Shown here: positions 55,339 through 64,000 of the stretch, piece after piece
Numbering within the stretch: position 1 is the first letter of the stretch
How the letters are laid out: the number at the start of each line of letters is the position of its first letter
Origin: Stropharia rugosoannulata
Lineage: Eukaryota; Basidiomycota; Agaricomycetes; Agaricales; Strophariaceae
NCBI GenBank assembly: GCA_028532985.1
Contig: JANCIK010000002.1
Location: 992,001 to 1,056,000 of the forward strand
DNA length: 64,000 nt
Reading direction: 5' to 3'
The notes under the pieces: model-generated
What the model saw: the letters and a program-made list of their open reading frames with translations, nothing else
Database searches by the model: none
Told to the model about the DNA's origin: nothing
Program-made: the position numbers and the translations under genes

Positions 55339-57438
55339 ATGGGTTTCAGGAAGGCTTTTTCTTCCATCGCGCAGCGCACCGAGGATCGCAAACGTGATGG
55401 CATCGACCGCTTCCACCGCCTGCGCCCCTCCCTCGCCAACTTCCGTACTTTCGAGGACCTGGGCGACCTCGACGTTCTCGACGCCGACCAGACGTCCCGC
55501 TTTACCACCCTTCGGGGCTCGCTCGCTACTGCTTTGGAGGCCCACTTGCTGGCCTTTCCCCAGGATCTGTCTCATCACGCGGGTATCCGCGAGATCGCGC
55601 TCATTCTTTCTATCCTAAGTCTGAGCGATAGCACTTCAACTTTCGGTTGGGACTCGCAGGACCCGCCTCGGCGCGCTATATGGTATTCAGAGCCGGTGCT
55701 CGAGCCGGTGCGTATTTCCTTTTGACTTGTATTTTGTCCCCGATTGCTCATGTTCAATGCGCGTCCCGCTCCTTAGCTGGCCTCTTACCAAGAGGCGTTT
55801 GCGACGGCTTTCCTTCCGCTCTGGGTTCCTGGAGACGAGCCTGAGCCACGTCTTCAATGCGTGCCCTTGGCGTCGACTGGACCCGACGTGGAGATGGGAG
55901 AGTCTTCTGGAAGCGGGACCGTTATGGAGGCCGCCCCTGCACCTCCTGTCGAAGAGAGGCGCGCCTCGCCTTCTCCAACCCCACCCCCTCCTTCTCCAGA
56001 CCCCGCGCCCGCCGAGCCCACTCCCGCCGTGCCTGCAAAGCGCAAGCGCGCCTCTCTTTCACCGACCCCTCCTCCTCCATCGCCAGACCCCGTATCCCCC
56101 CGGGTTGACGATTCCGCGCCTGCTGCGCCCTCCAAGTGCAAGCGCGCCACGCTCGTCCCCATCTCGACTTTGCCGGTCCCGGTGATCCCCCTTGTTAAAC
56201 GCACCCGCAAGACCGCTAGTACTGGTAAGGCATTCTGCTTTTACCAGCTTATACCATTTGTTTGACGCCCTTATTATTTTTATTTTTATTTAGCGACCCA
56301 GGAGGCTGTAGCGGGGCTTTCCACCGTACGCGCCCCTCCGGCCGTTCCTAAGGTGTGCGCATCGCATACCAAGGTCGTCCCCGTAGAGGCCATTCCCAGC
56401 GGCCTCGAGGAGCTTCCACGCCTGAAGGGCGTCGATGCTTCCAAATCCCAGTACCGCTCGACCTACCCCATTTACAATCTTCTGCCTGGCGTCTATCATG
56501 CGTCCCTGGCACTGGCTGGCGCTCCTTTACCCGACGCCATAACTATGTCCCAACTCCCACCTGAGGAGGCGCTGCGCGAAGCCATCATCGTTCGTCTTTT
56601 CATTTTATTTTCTCCTCTTTCGCAATTTTGTTTAATTATTTCTTTCTTTAGCCCGGGTTTACTTGCTCGCTTTGCGGGCGCCCTCAGGGCGAATCTTCTT
56701 CCACTCCCTCCCTCAAGCACTTTTGTATCCTTCGCGGTCCTGGTCGGAAATGCGCGAGTTGCCGCTTAGGGGGCCAAGGTCCCTGCCTCCATACCATGAC
56801 CGGCGCTGAGCTTGACAGTGCACTAGAAGGGACTTCTGGCTGGTATCGCACCTCCCCCCGTGGTGCGCGCATCTTTTATCTTTTCTTTCTACTTTACTGA
56901 CTTTCTCTTCTTTTCAGAGCTTCAAGCTTCCTTCGCCCGTCTCGAGGCCTATGGTCAGCAGGCGCGCGCCGCGGAAGAGTCCCGTCGAGGCCTTCAGCGC
57001 CTCTACTTCGCCGAACTCATCCAGCTTGTGCAGCTCGCGCAGGCTATGGCCGTGACTCTGCCGACTAACGTTATTATTGGTTCTCGCTTCACTGACTGCG
57101 AGACATTTGACGCCCTTCGATCCATGGACCTCGAACAGCTCTGCGCTTCCTATGATGCGCTCTGCCAACCATTGGACTCCCATCCTTCGATCGATTCCCT
57201 GCCCTCCTCTTCTTTCTACCGTCCTGACCATCTGCGTCAAGATCCTTCTTCCTTTGTCCCTGCCTCCCAGCCTTCTAAGGCTTCCAAAGTCCCGAAGTCG
57301 ACGTCCAAAGGCAAGGGTAAAGGCAAAGGAAAAGGCAAAGCTCCCGTCCGTTCCTACAAGTCCTCTCCCGTTGTTGTTAACGACTCGAGCCCTGAGGCCT
57401 CCGCTGAGGAAGAAGATGTCGTTCACATGGAGGCCTAA
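55339..57438 (+). CDS. Element C accessory protein 1 (six-cysteine zinc-cluster-like)
   Basis: Five exons, all in phase: 55339-55707, 55777-56224, 56294-56589, 56652-56862, 56918-57438, 614 residues, no stop. Starts MGFRKAFSSIAQRTEDRKR. Exon 2 is Pro-rich with basic AKRKRASLSP-type repeats (nuclear-signal-like). Exon 4 carries six cysteines at about residues 376-416, C-x2-C-x16-C-x8-C-x2-C-x7-C (FTCSLCGRP, HFCILRGPGRKCASC, GQGPC). The last exon is helical (ARLEAYGQQARAAEESRR), has CETFDALRSMDLEQL, a Lys-Gly run (SKGKGKGKGKGKGKA type) and an acidic end. Introns 1 and 4 begin with the element motif (GTGCGTA, GTGCGCGCATC). Counterpart of 25383-27208. A nuclear DNA-binding role is inferred from the cluster and basic runs only. 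Confidence 0.75.
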
Positions 57439-57846
57439 GTCTTGCTGCGGGGCGCGCATTTTTGGCACTTGTTTTCTCTTCTTATCTTTCCCTTTCTTGT
57501 GCTCTCCCTTACTATTCTATCTAGCATATGTAGAATAGCTATTGTCTAGCCTAAATATGCTTTGGAATTATTTATCTTTTTGCCTCCTTCCTGTGTGATC
57601 CTAAGTGCTTTATTTTCTGTAATATTCCCTGAGCGAGTACAAGTGCGATGCGCGCACATGAATGATGCGCCCTTGCTTGTATGTGCCCATCACCTTCTGC
57701 TCCTGTCCTGAGTTCCTGATCTCTATGGCCCATCTCCTTAAGCTCCTAGATTTATCCCTGCTTGGCTAGGTCATCTTGGCTAGGTCATCTCTCCCCCCCA
57801 CTATAAATTCAACTGTCCCCAGTTGACAGTTTCTTTACTGCCTTCC
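57439..57846. other. Spacer with second polypurine-like block
   Basis: At 57787-57830 atctctccccccactataa followed by caactgtccccagttgac repeats the layout of the polypurine tract region (54787-54830). GCGATGCGCGCAC words at 57643 and 57663. It lies just before accessory gene 2. Confidence 0.6.
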
Positions 57847-58326
57847 ATGGCTCTCCAATATCAGCGCACCGCAGTCGCTCGCCAGTTTACTGCTATATTG
57901 AGACAACTCGCCGTTCATGCGGAGCTCGCAGAGGACTGCAACAACAGCCCTTTTCACCTTCCTCTACAATCTGCTCAGTCCCTTGTGTGCGCATTGGTAA
58001 CTTCTCAATTTCCTGCAAGCGCTCTCTCTGCTGACGTTTTCCTCCAGGATCGGATTACACTGCCTTTGCGTTTTATCGACTTCAACCGCCAATTCCTGCC
58101 TTTAGTCATGACGATCGTGTTTCACGAAGGCCGCGCTCAGCGCAGATTTAGCGATGATCATTTCGATGCGCGCATGCTCAGTAACGCCGCTCTTCACCTT
58201 CTCGATCGGTACAGCCATCTTGGCATGCCTTTTCACAACCTCCCACCTTCTGAGCCAGCAGGACCCACTGTTCTAGACGTAGATCCCGACGCCGCCCTTG
58301 TAGTAGATGATATTAGCTACGATTGA
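57847..58326 (+). CDS. Element C accessory protein 2, unknown
   Basis: Two exons, 57847-57996 and 58048-58326, 142 residues. Begins MALQYQRTAVARQFTAILRQ; second exon RFIDFNRQFLPLVMTIVFHE, ends acidic (DVDPDAALVVDDISYD). Mostly helical, no known domain. Its start lies 17 bp after a CAGTTGACAG block. Resembles in length and layout accessory protein 2 of element A (acidic C-terminus). Confidence 0.65.
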   Translation: MALQYQRTAVARQFTAILRQLAVHAELAEDCNNSPFHLPLQSAQSLVCALVTSQFPASALSADVFLQDRITLPLRFIDFNRQFLPLVMTIVFHEGRAQRRFSDDHFDARMLSNAALHLLDRYSHLGMPFHNLPPSEPAGPTVLDVDPDAALVVDDISYD

Positions 58327-58375
58327 GCCCGTGCGCCTTTCTGATGGACGGTCTTGTAATATATATGGTCCAGCA

Positions 58376-58915
58376 ATGACCCTGTCTCTTATCATCATGC
58401 CCTCCCTTAATACCGAAAGTAATCTCCTTCAGCACACGAGGTCCGATCCTTCCTTCCTGCGCTTAGCTGCTCTACCCAAGCGGGCGCTAGCTGATATTCC
58501 GCTCGATGACCTTGAGCGCGTCTGCTGCATCTACATAGGCGCCCTTCATTTTATTCTTGAGGCTGCGACTGAACCGCTGCTTCCCATGACCATCTGCCTA
58601 GACATGATGCGTCACGTTCAAGACCATGCAGTGCGCGCATGTCCCCATTCGTCAGCCTTTTCGTGCACGGCTCTGACATCTTTGTAGCGGGCTCTGGCGC
58701 TGACCGAAGCTACCTGTCACTCGCCTCGCATCTCGCACTTGTGCGCTCAGCTTCACTATAGCGAGCTCGTCCTGCGCTTGTGTGGTACTACTGATGCTGA
58801 GCGCTACGGAACCCTCCCTCACTCTGAACACTTCCAACAACTCCACTATGCCGCCCAGGTCTTTTACCAGGAGGAATTCTTTCCTGTGGGTCTTTCTCCT
58901 CGTGCGCTGCGCTGA
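58376..58915 (+). CDS. Element C accessory protein 3, unknown
   Basis: Two exons, 58376-58630 and 58688-58915, 160 residues; start may also be the Met eight codons later. Reads MTLSLIIMPSLNTESNLLQ, PLDDLERVCCIYIGALHFIL, then RALALTEATCHSPRISHLC and a final FYQEEFFPVGLSPRALR. The intron begins GTGCGCGCATG, a copy of the element motif forming the splice donor. Several Cys/His but no clear metal-site pattern. Only 49 bp after gene 2. Confidence 0.65.
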
Positions 58916-59446
58916 CCCTGACAATCACTTCTTAGGATGTTTAATTCCCGAACTGACATTTTGCTGTCTTTCCATTGATAACTATCTATAGTCATAGCTA
59001 GCATCTATTCCTTGGTACATGTGTCATGACCCTGGATTTGAAATAAGACTGTCGGGTAACATTGTTATGCATTTTCGGCATCAATCCCAAAACAGACATC
59101 ATTTTGCCAAACGGGGAAAGACCTGCATCTCCCTTGATGCGCGCACTCTTTTGCTGCGATGCGCGTACGATCTCCCCCCCCTTCTTCTCGTTGCTATATG
59201 GGCTCTTGTATTCAGGTCCCTTCCATCCCACTCAATCTCCGTGAATGTAACATTGGACAGGTATAGCCCTGTGCTATGACCCATCTGGACCCTTTTGTAA
59301 AGTCCCTCCTTTAACTCCTTGGGCCGGCTGTTTGGTCAGTCACCAGCTGCGCGCAGCACTGATCAAACCAGCGAATGCTATATAAGACGCTCGCCGCCTC
59401 TGTATGAGCGCATCGCACTTTATTCCTACTGCTCTCAACCACTACC
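58916..59446. other. Spacer before accessory gene 4
   Basis: Contains GATGCGCGCAC and GATGCGCGTAC words at 59137 and 59158 and a pyrimidine run (gatctccccccccttcttct) at 59169. The last 100 bp carry a TATA-like word (ctatataaga near 59379), a possible promoter of gene 4. Confidence 0.45.
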
Positions 59447-60763
59447 ATGGCTACTACTCATGCTCCTCTCTTTAACTTCACCAATGTCAAGCATCAGCTC
59501 TCGCTGATCCAGGACATTCGTGGGTTGGCCTCTGCCACTCCTGCGAATTACACCGGCAGTCTGGAGCTACTTGCTGTCGATTTGGTGCGCACATCGCGCG
59601 GTTCCCGTGTGGTATGTTACTGACTTCGTCTGGCACGATTGCAGAACCGCTGGCGCGATGCGCACGGCGGTATCACTCGCGTTATAAACAACAATGAGGC
59701 TATCGAGATCCTCAATGAGACTCGCGCCATATATACGTCGCTCGAGGCTGACCACCACATTCGCTCCTTCTCCCCTGCCGCCAACGCATTAATCAACTTG
59801 CATGAACAAGTCCTCAAGGCTAAGGCTGCCGCTTCTCGTCAGCGCACCCATACCCCTACTGGACCGGTGCGCTCATCTTCCTCTCCTAACCCTTTCTATA
59901 CTTAATCCCCTTTTTGGTGCGCGCAGCGCAACATTCGCGTTCTTACGTGTTCCGCAACTGCGGACCTTGAGACCGCCTCCGCGCCTGGAGGTACTACATC
60001 TCCTGACTCTGACGATGACAAGGTGTGGCTAACCTTAGCTTCTTTACCAGACATCACTAACATGCAACTTTACATGCTCCTCAAAAAGATGGCCCTTGAC
60101 GATAAAGTTGAAGCCGCGACTGAGGGAGGTCCTCCCAGCAGGCAGCATACACCCGAGCCGAGCCCTAACAAGAAGCGCGCCGCGCCTCCTGATACTCCTA
60201 AACAGGTGTGTGTTTGACCCGTCTCCGCTGCGCGCACTTAGATTCTTATAGAAATACCAGCGCGAGCGCGGAGACACTCCTGGTTACTGCTCTCGTCCCC
60301 TTGGTCGAGGCATGACTTATCGTCAGACCGAGCTTCGTCGCTCATTCCGTGACGCCGCCGCAGGTGAAGCCTCTCCTAAGAAAGCCAGGCTGGGCTCAGA
60401 GGGCGTTCCTACGTTCCCCGACTCTCCTTTTATTATGCAAGGTGCGCGCATCGCACCACTCTCTTACTAATCTTTTCTAACCCTTCTCCCTTAGGCACTT
60501 CTCTTGTTTTGGACAATGACAAGGTCAATGCTTGTCTTGATGCCGCCGCTAACCTCCTTAAGGAGCCCCTTAATATGGGTAACCCTTCCGAGTTGGTGAC
60601 GCGCCGCCTCATTGGTGATTTACAAGCAGAGATCATTTGTGATCTCCACAAGGTCGACTTCATCCTCAAGCGCCGCGCGCTCCTCATCGAGCAGCTTGTC
60701 ATCTTGCAGCGCAGCCTCGACGTTACTGGCGTTACTGCCACCAAGGACAAACCGGCCCAGTAG
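59447..60763 (+). CDS. Element C accessory protein 4, charged/coiled
   Basis: Five exons in phase: 59447-59584, 59645-59866, 59927-60205, 60252-60441, 60495-60763, 365 residues. Starts MATTHAPLFNFTNVKHQLSL; helical N-terminal part, then an acidic patch (PDSDDDK), a KKRAAPPDTPK basic stretch, RGDTPGYCSRPLGRGMTYRQ and a helical C-terminus (LQAEIICDLHKVDFILKRRA). Introns 1, 2 and 4 begin GTGCGCACAT, GTGCGCTCAT and GTGCGCGCAT; intron 2 also ends in GTGCGCGCAG. Counterpart of 29067-30479. Tail to tail with pol, 144 bp apart. Function unknown. Confidence 0.7.
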
Positions 60764-60907
60764 ATAGCCTGGCTCAATGTGCGCTGCGCGCCTTAAAGGG
60801 GGCGTCTGTAGCTAGCTCTCTTTGTATTCCCCATCTTCTTTACCTAATATTATATTGTGGTCACTTTTCTTCCTACGGTGCTCGCACATCTAAGTGTCTT
60901 CTTTGCC

Positions 60908-63900
60908 CTAGTCATCATCGTCTTCTTCATCTTCTTCTACTGCAAGCGCACCGCTACCCGAGGGTACACCGGGCTCATCAAAGATATAATCTTTGGGAAT
61001 AGCTGGCTCATAGTCCGGTGCCTCTAACATTTTAGCGAGGTCCTCCTTGGTCTGATCAATTATATCATCCAAGCCGTCCGGTAAGCGCAGCTGCCTTCGT
61101 GCAAAGTAGGGAATGAGGCGGAACGCCGCCACCTTATCCTTCAACACAGAGCCATCCATCTCTGCCACTAAGTACGCTCCACCGTCTTTTTGTGCGATAA
61201 CGATGTAAGGCCCGTTCCATCGTGCGAGCATCTTACGGTTCAGACTGGATTCTATGCCCGAGTTCCTCATTAGCACTACATCTCCTGGCTTAAACACATA
61301 GTCACGGATTTTAGCCGAGTGCTTCTTTTCAAATGCCCTGATCGCATCTCTTTTCGTCTTTGATACTCGTGCGCGCATCTCCTCTACTGTGTCGCGATGT
61401 TTGGCTAGTGCGCGCGCGCGATACCCTACTAACTCCTCCGTAGTCAGTACACGATCTGGTAGTTTCACCAGCCAAGTCGCTTCTGCTATATCGAATGGTA
61501 GTATGGGGTGCGCGCCCGTTACCATGAAGAATGGGGAACACCCGAATCCTCGCCGCACAGTGATACGATCCGCCCACAACACATGGTAGAAGAATCTACT
61601 CCAACGCTTATGCACGCCTTCTGTCCCTCCACACGCTTTCCACAACATCTGTCTTATGTCCCAATGAGGACGCTCTATTTTTCCATTCGCTTGCGAGTTG
61701 TACGCGGAGATAGTAATCCCTGTAATCCCATACTTCTTCTCTAAATACTTGAGCGCTGCGCGGAACGGTCCACCGTTATCTGTGATGATTTCTTGTAGAC
61801 AGCCCCAACGGCAGATAATGTCCTCGAATATCCACTGCGCTATTGCACGGGCATTCTCTTTCTTTAATGGCCGCCCTTCTGCCCATGAGCTCAGCGCACA
61901 TCTTCCGTGCACTATGTAATTATACCCATTGGAGGCCGGGGACATGTGCATAGTGTCCGCGTGTAGTTGCTGGAAGATAGACGGCGTGTGTGTCTCGGTG
62001 CGCGGGATCTGGATGATCGTCTTCTGCCTTAACTGACAGACAGGACATGTTTTCACATACCAGTAGACATCCCTTTCCAACTCAGGCCACCAGAAGCGCT
62101 CGGCTAGCAGTTTGCGCGTAGCGTACGCTCCTCTGTGCCCCAAGCTGTCATGTGCTGAGCGCAGCATGCGTGTCCGCTGCGCCTGATCTATCACCAACTT
62201 ATGCGCGTCATCTATGGATCTCCGGTACATCCGCCCATCCTTGTCTAAGAAGAAGTTACGAGCATTCCTCGTAAAGTTCTGATATTCCCGCTCCGTCATG
62301 CCTTTAGGCCTAGTGGTTGGATTCTGCAACCAGTAGCGTATCGTCGGCAATTTCTCATCCATATCTTTTCCTGCAGACGTCCTGTTGCGCTCATCGTACT
62401 CTTCATCCTCCAGATCCTTTATTCTGGAGTCGGGTATCGCATGCGCTAGTATGAATTTCTCTAAGTACTCGCGCTGCGCGAGCGGCACACTCTCTTTCTG
62501 TATGAAGTCCCGCACGGCCCGCTTTTCCGCTTCCGTCTCTTTCCGTGCGTGCTCGAGCTCCTGCTGGAAACAGCCTATAGAGCGCGCTTCTGGTAACTTG
62601 CGCGCAGTGGGACCTTCAAACAACTCGTTGAGGAGTCCTGTATATAGATACCCTCCGCGATCATCGATCTGTTCCTTGAATTCCTCAAAGTCCAGGGGAT
62701 CTGGGTCATCTTCATAGACTTTCTCATATTCGAGCGGTCCCACCTCCTGATCATCATCTTCTTCGGAGTGCGCGTACGCCTCATCTCCAGGTTGCCCTTC
62801 CCTACTCGATAAACCATCCGCACCAAAGGTTTTGCCCGCAACATGTTTCAACTGGAAGTGATACATAAGTATTTTATCTATCCAGCGATTAATAGTCGCA
62901 TTAGGGCCCATGCCCGGATTATCCAACATGCCCTTCAGGTATTTGGCATCCGTTTCCACCACCAGCTTGCGCGCACCGATGAGCCAATAATAACAGGCTT
63001 GTAGCGCACGTAAGAGTCCATACAACTCCCGTTTGGGCTGTGAGAAGCGCTGCTCGCGTTCCATTAACAGTATTGATCCGAAGCGCGCATATACCCTCTT
63101 CTTCGAATCTTGTGGGTCCTGCTGATAAATATAGAACCCTACCGCACGCCAGGATGTGTCTACAGCCAAAGTAATCGGCCCTGGCAATGTGTAGTCCAGT
63201 GGTTTCACGCAATGTGCGTTGCGCGCACCGTCTTTCAGCGAGTCCATGCTAGCTTGCTGAGCGGGCCCCCACTCAAAGGGCTCTTTCCCACGCAATAGCC
63301 GCTGTATGTGCTCTGCGCGCTTCGCGTAATCCGAGATGTAAATCCGTAGCAGACCCATTGTACCCATGAATGCGCGCACATCACTGATGTTCTTGCATGC
63401 CCCCCAATTGAGGATTGCATGCACTTTATCAGGTGCGGGCTTGCGCCCTTCGTACGTGCACAAGTGGCCCACTACTACTATCTCAGCCGCGCACAGTATG
63501 GACTTTTTTCCACTAAATGTTCCTCCCGAGTACTTCATGCGCTGCACTATTCTGTTGACATTCAACATGTGCTCCCACACGAATCTCCTTATTCCCTTAT
63601 TCTCTGGTATCGTCTCATATCCTCCTCCTTCTAACTCATAGCGCGTTTTAGGTCCCCTAATAGGTACATCGTCTATATAGGGCTCTGTAACTTCAGGTAT
63701 TTCATCGTGTAATATATATGCGACATCCTCATGAAAGATGGGTACAGAGTTTGTCCATCCCATAGGTAGGGTTACTAAGCGCAGCGCACCAAACGGCGTC
63801 TGGAATGTAGTCAGGTCTCTAGAGGACTCCGCTAACAGCCGCTCATCGTACCCAACATACAAGTCCAGGATGCCCCCACATGCGCGCCCCGCAAAGTGTT

Positions 63901-64000
63901 CCGCTAGACTCTCTGCTGCTGGAGGTAGTCCTGAATGTGCAATGGTTACCGCATTTAACGGTTCAAGACTGTGCACAATTCTGAACGAGACCCCATCTTT
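60908..64000 (-). CDS. pol: Element C1 pol: RT, RNase H, integrase (partial)
   Basis: One open minus frame, still open at the window edge (upstream codons read DGVSFRIVHSLEP), at least 1030 residues. RT: LDLYVGYDERLLAESSRD, TTFQTPFG, LPMGWTNSVPIFHEDV, and the catalytic YIDD. RNase H: LAVDTSWRAVG, SQPKRELYGLLRAL, VETDAKYLKG. Integrase: zinc finger HDSLGHRG...CPVCQ, then HADTMHMS, ITDNGGPF and ERPHWDIRQML as the DDE residues; GPYIV module after it; acidic C-terminus (EEDEEDDDD) instead of a chromodomain. No break is seen. GCGCGCA words occur inside the coding sequence (for example 61376, 62590, 63225, 63370). Protease and gag lie beyond the window. Confidence 0.95.
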   Translation of the reverse strand, partial: KDGVSFRIVHSLEPLNAVTIAHSGLPPAAESLAEHFAGRACGGILDLYVGYDERLLAESSRDLTTFQTPFGALRLVTLPMGWTNSVPIFHEDVAYILHDEIPEVTEPYIDDVPIRGPKTRYELEGGGYETIPENKGIRRFVWEHMLNVNRIVQRMKYSGGTFSGKKSILCAAEIVVVGHLCTYEGRKPAPDKVHAILNWGACKNISDVRAFMGTMGLLRIYISDYAKRAEHIQRLLRGKEPFEWGPAQQASMDSLKDGARNAHCVKPLDYTLPGPITLAVDTSWRAVGFYIYQQDPQDSKKRVYARFGSILLMEREQRFSQPKRELYGLLRALQACYYWLIGARKLVVETDAKYLKGMLDNPGMGPNATINRWIDKILMYHFQLKHVAGKTFGADGLSSREGQPGDEAYAHSEEDDDQEVGPLEYEKVYEDDPDPLDFEEFKEQIDDRGGYLYTGLLNELFEGPTARKLPEARSIGCFQQELEHARKETEAEKRAVRDFIQKESVPLAQREYLEKFILAHAIPDSRIKDLEDEEYDERNRTSAGKDMDEKLPTIRYWLQNPTTRPKGMTEREYQNFTRNARNFFLDKDGRMYRRSIDDAHKLVIDQAQRTRMLRSAHDSLGHRGAYATRKLLAERFWWPELERDVYWYVKTCPVCQLRQKTIIQIPRTETHTPSIFQQLHADTMHMSPASNGYNYIVHGRCALSSWAEGRPLKKENARAIAQWIFEDIICRWGCLQEIITDNGGPFRAALKYLEKKYGITGITISAYNSQANGKIERPHWDIRQMLWKACGGTEGVHKRWSRFFYHVLWADRITVRRGFGCSPFFMVTGAHPILPFDIAEATWLVKLPDRVLTTEELVGYRARALAKHRDTVEEMRARVSKTKRDAIRAFEKKHSAKIRDYVFKPGDVVLMRNSGIESSLNRKMLARWNGPYIVIAQKDGGAYLVAEMDGSVLKDKVAAFRLIPYFARRQLRLPDGLDDIIDQTKEDLAKMLEAPDYEPAIPKDYIFDEPGVPSGSGALAVEEDEEDDDD

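Larger units (their letters stand above)
53573..64000 (-). mobile_element. Ty3/gypsy LTR retrotransposon C1 with antisense gene block
   Basis: Minus-strand order: pol (64000-60908, open at the window edge), four genes on the plus strand (55339-60763), polypurine tract, LTR C. The same plan as element A. All visible genes are unbroken, so C1 may be recent. GCGCGCA words are spread through LTR, introns, spacers and pol. Confidence 0.88.

Noticed and set aside
60023..60050. Possible 28-nt intron (GTGTGG...ACCAG) in accessory gene 4 of element C
   Set aside because: Removing it breaks the frame, while reading through keeps a coherent protein.

Overview
The window looks like an accessory, transposon-rich stretch of a basidiomycete (Agaricomycete) genome. 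The evidence is short phase-consistent introns (mostly about 45-75 bp, GT-AG with some GC-AG), a family of HET-domain genes, Ty3/gypsy polyproteins of the mushroom type, and a KDZ (Kyakuja-Dileera-Zisupton) DNA transposase close to a TET/JBP-like dioxygenase gene. I see no rRNA, tRNA or CRISPR array and no clear housekeeping gene.

Layout. 1-22.8 kb is a heterokaryon-incompatibility island. It holds three full-length HET-domain genes (7279-9531 minus, 11450-13741 plus, 20476-22787 plus) with the same exon plan, at least three HET remnants, a 952-bp hAT-like non-autonomous element built of palindromic TGACTAGTCA boxes, and a dispersed repeat present at both edges of the island. 23.1-36.7 kb is Ty3/gypsy element A, lying on the minus strand: LTR, four intron-bearing genes on the opposite (plus) strand, then a damaged pol. 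A related LTR (S) has jumped into A. 36.7-37.9 kb is the LTR plus start of gag of a third element (D, plus strand). About 37.9-52.5 kb is a gene cluster with a TET/JBP-like gene, an intact six-exon KDZ transposase and four accessory genes; I read it as one KDZ element or a nested remnant of one. 52.5-64 kb is element C, again LTR, four plus-strand accessory genes and minus-strand pol, with a second deleted gag copy next to its LTR.

The most interesting pattern: each mobile element is peppered with its own short GC-rich motif. In A it is roughly (A/T)A(G/A)CCCGGTATAAT, in LTR S it is CCGCTGAGCGG, in C it is GATGCGCGCAC, and in the KDZ cluster it is TCGGTATCGG/CACCGA-type words. LTR S and LTR C are alignable homologues, yet at matching positions one carries CCGCTGAGCG and the other TGCGATGCGCGCAC: the backbone is shared and the motif has been swapped. 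Motifs also sit in introns, splice donors, UTRs and in pol. The first accessory gene of both A and C encodes a six-cysteine zinc-cluster-like module (CxxC, C, CxxC, C). My hypothesis is a sequence-specific self-recognition or anti-silencing system in fungal LTR retrotransposons, analogous to plant VANDAL/VANC elements, in which an element-encoded DNA-binding protein co-evolves with motifs spread over its own DNA. The KDZ cluster carries a second kind of epigenetic tool, a putative 5-methylcytosine oxidase.

Limits: exon models rest on splice signals, reading phase and paralogue comparison. LTR S's right end, the KDZ termini and all functions of accessory proteins are inferred, not shown.
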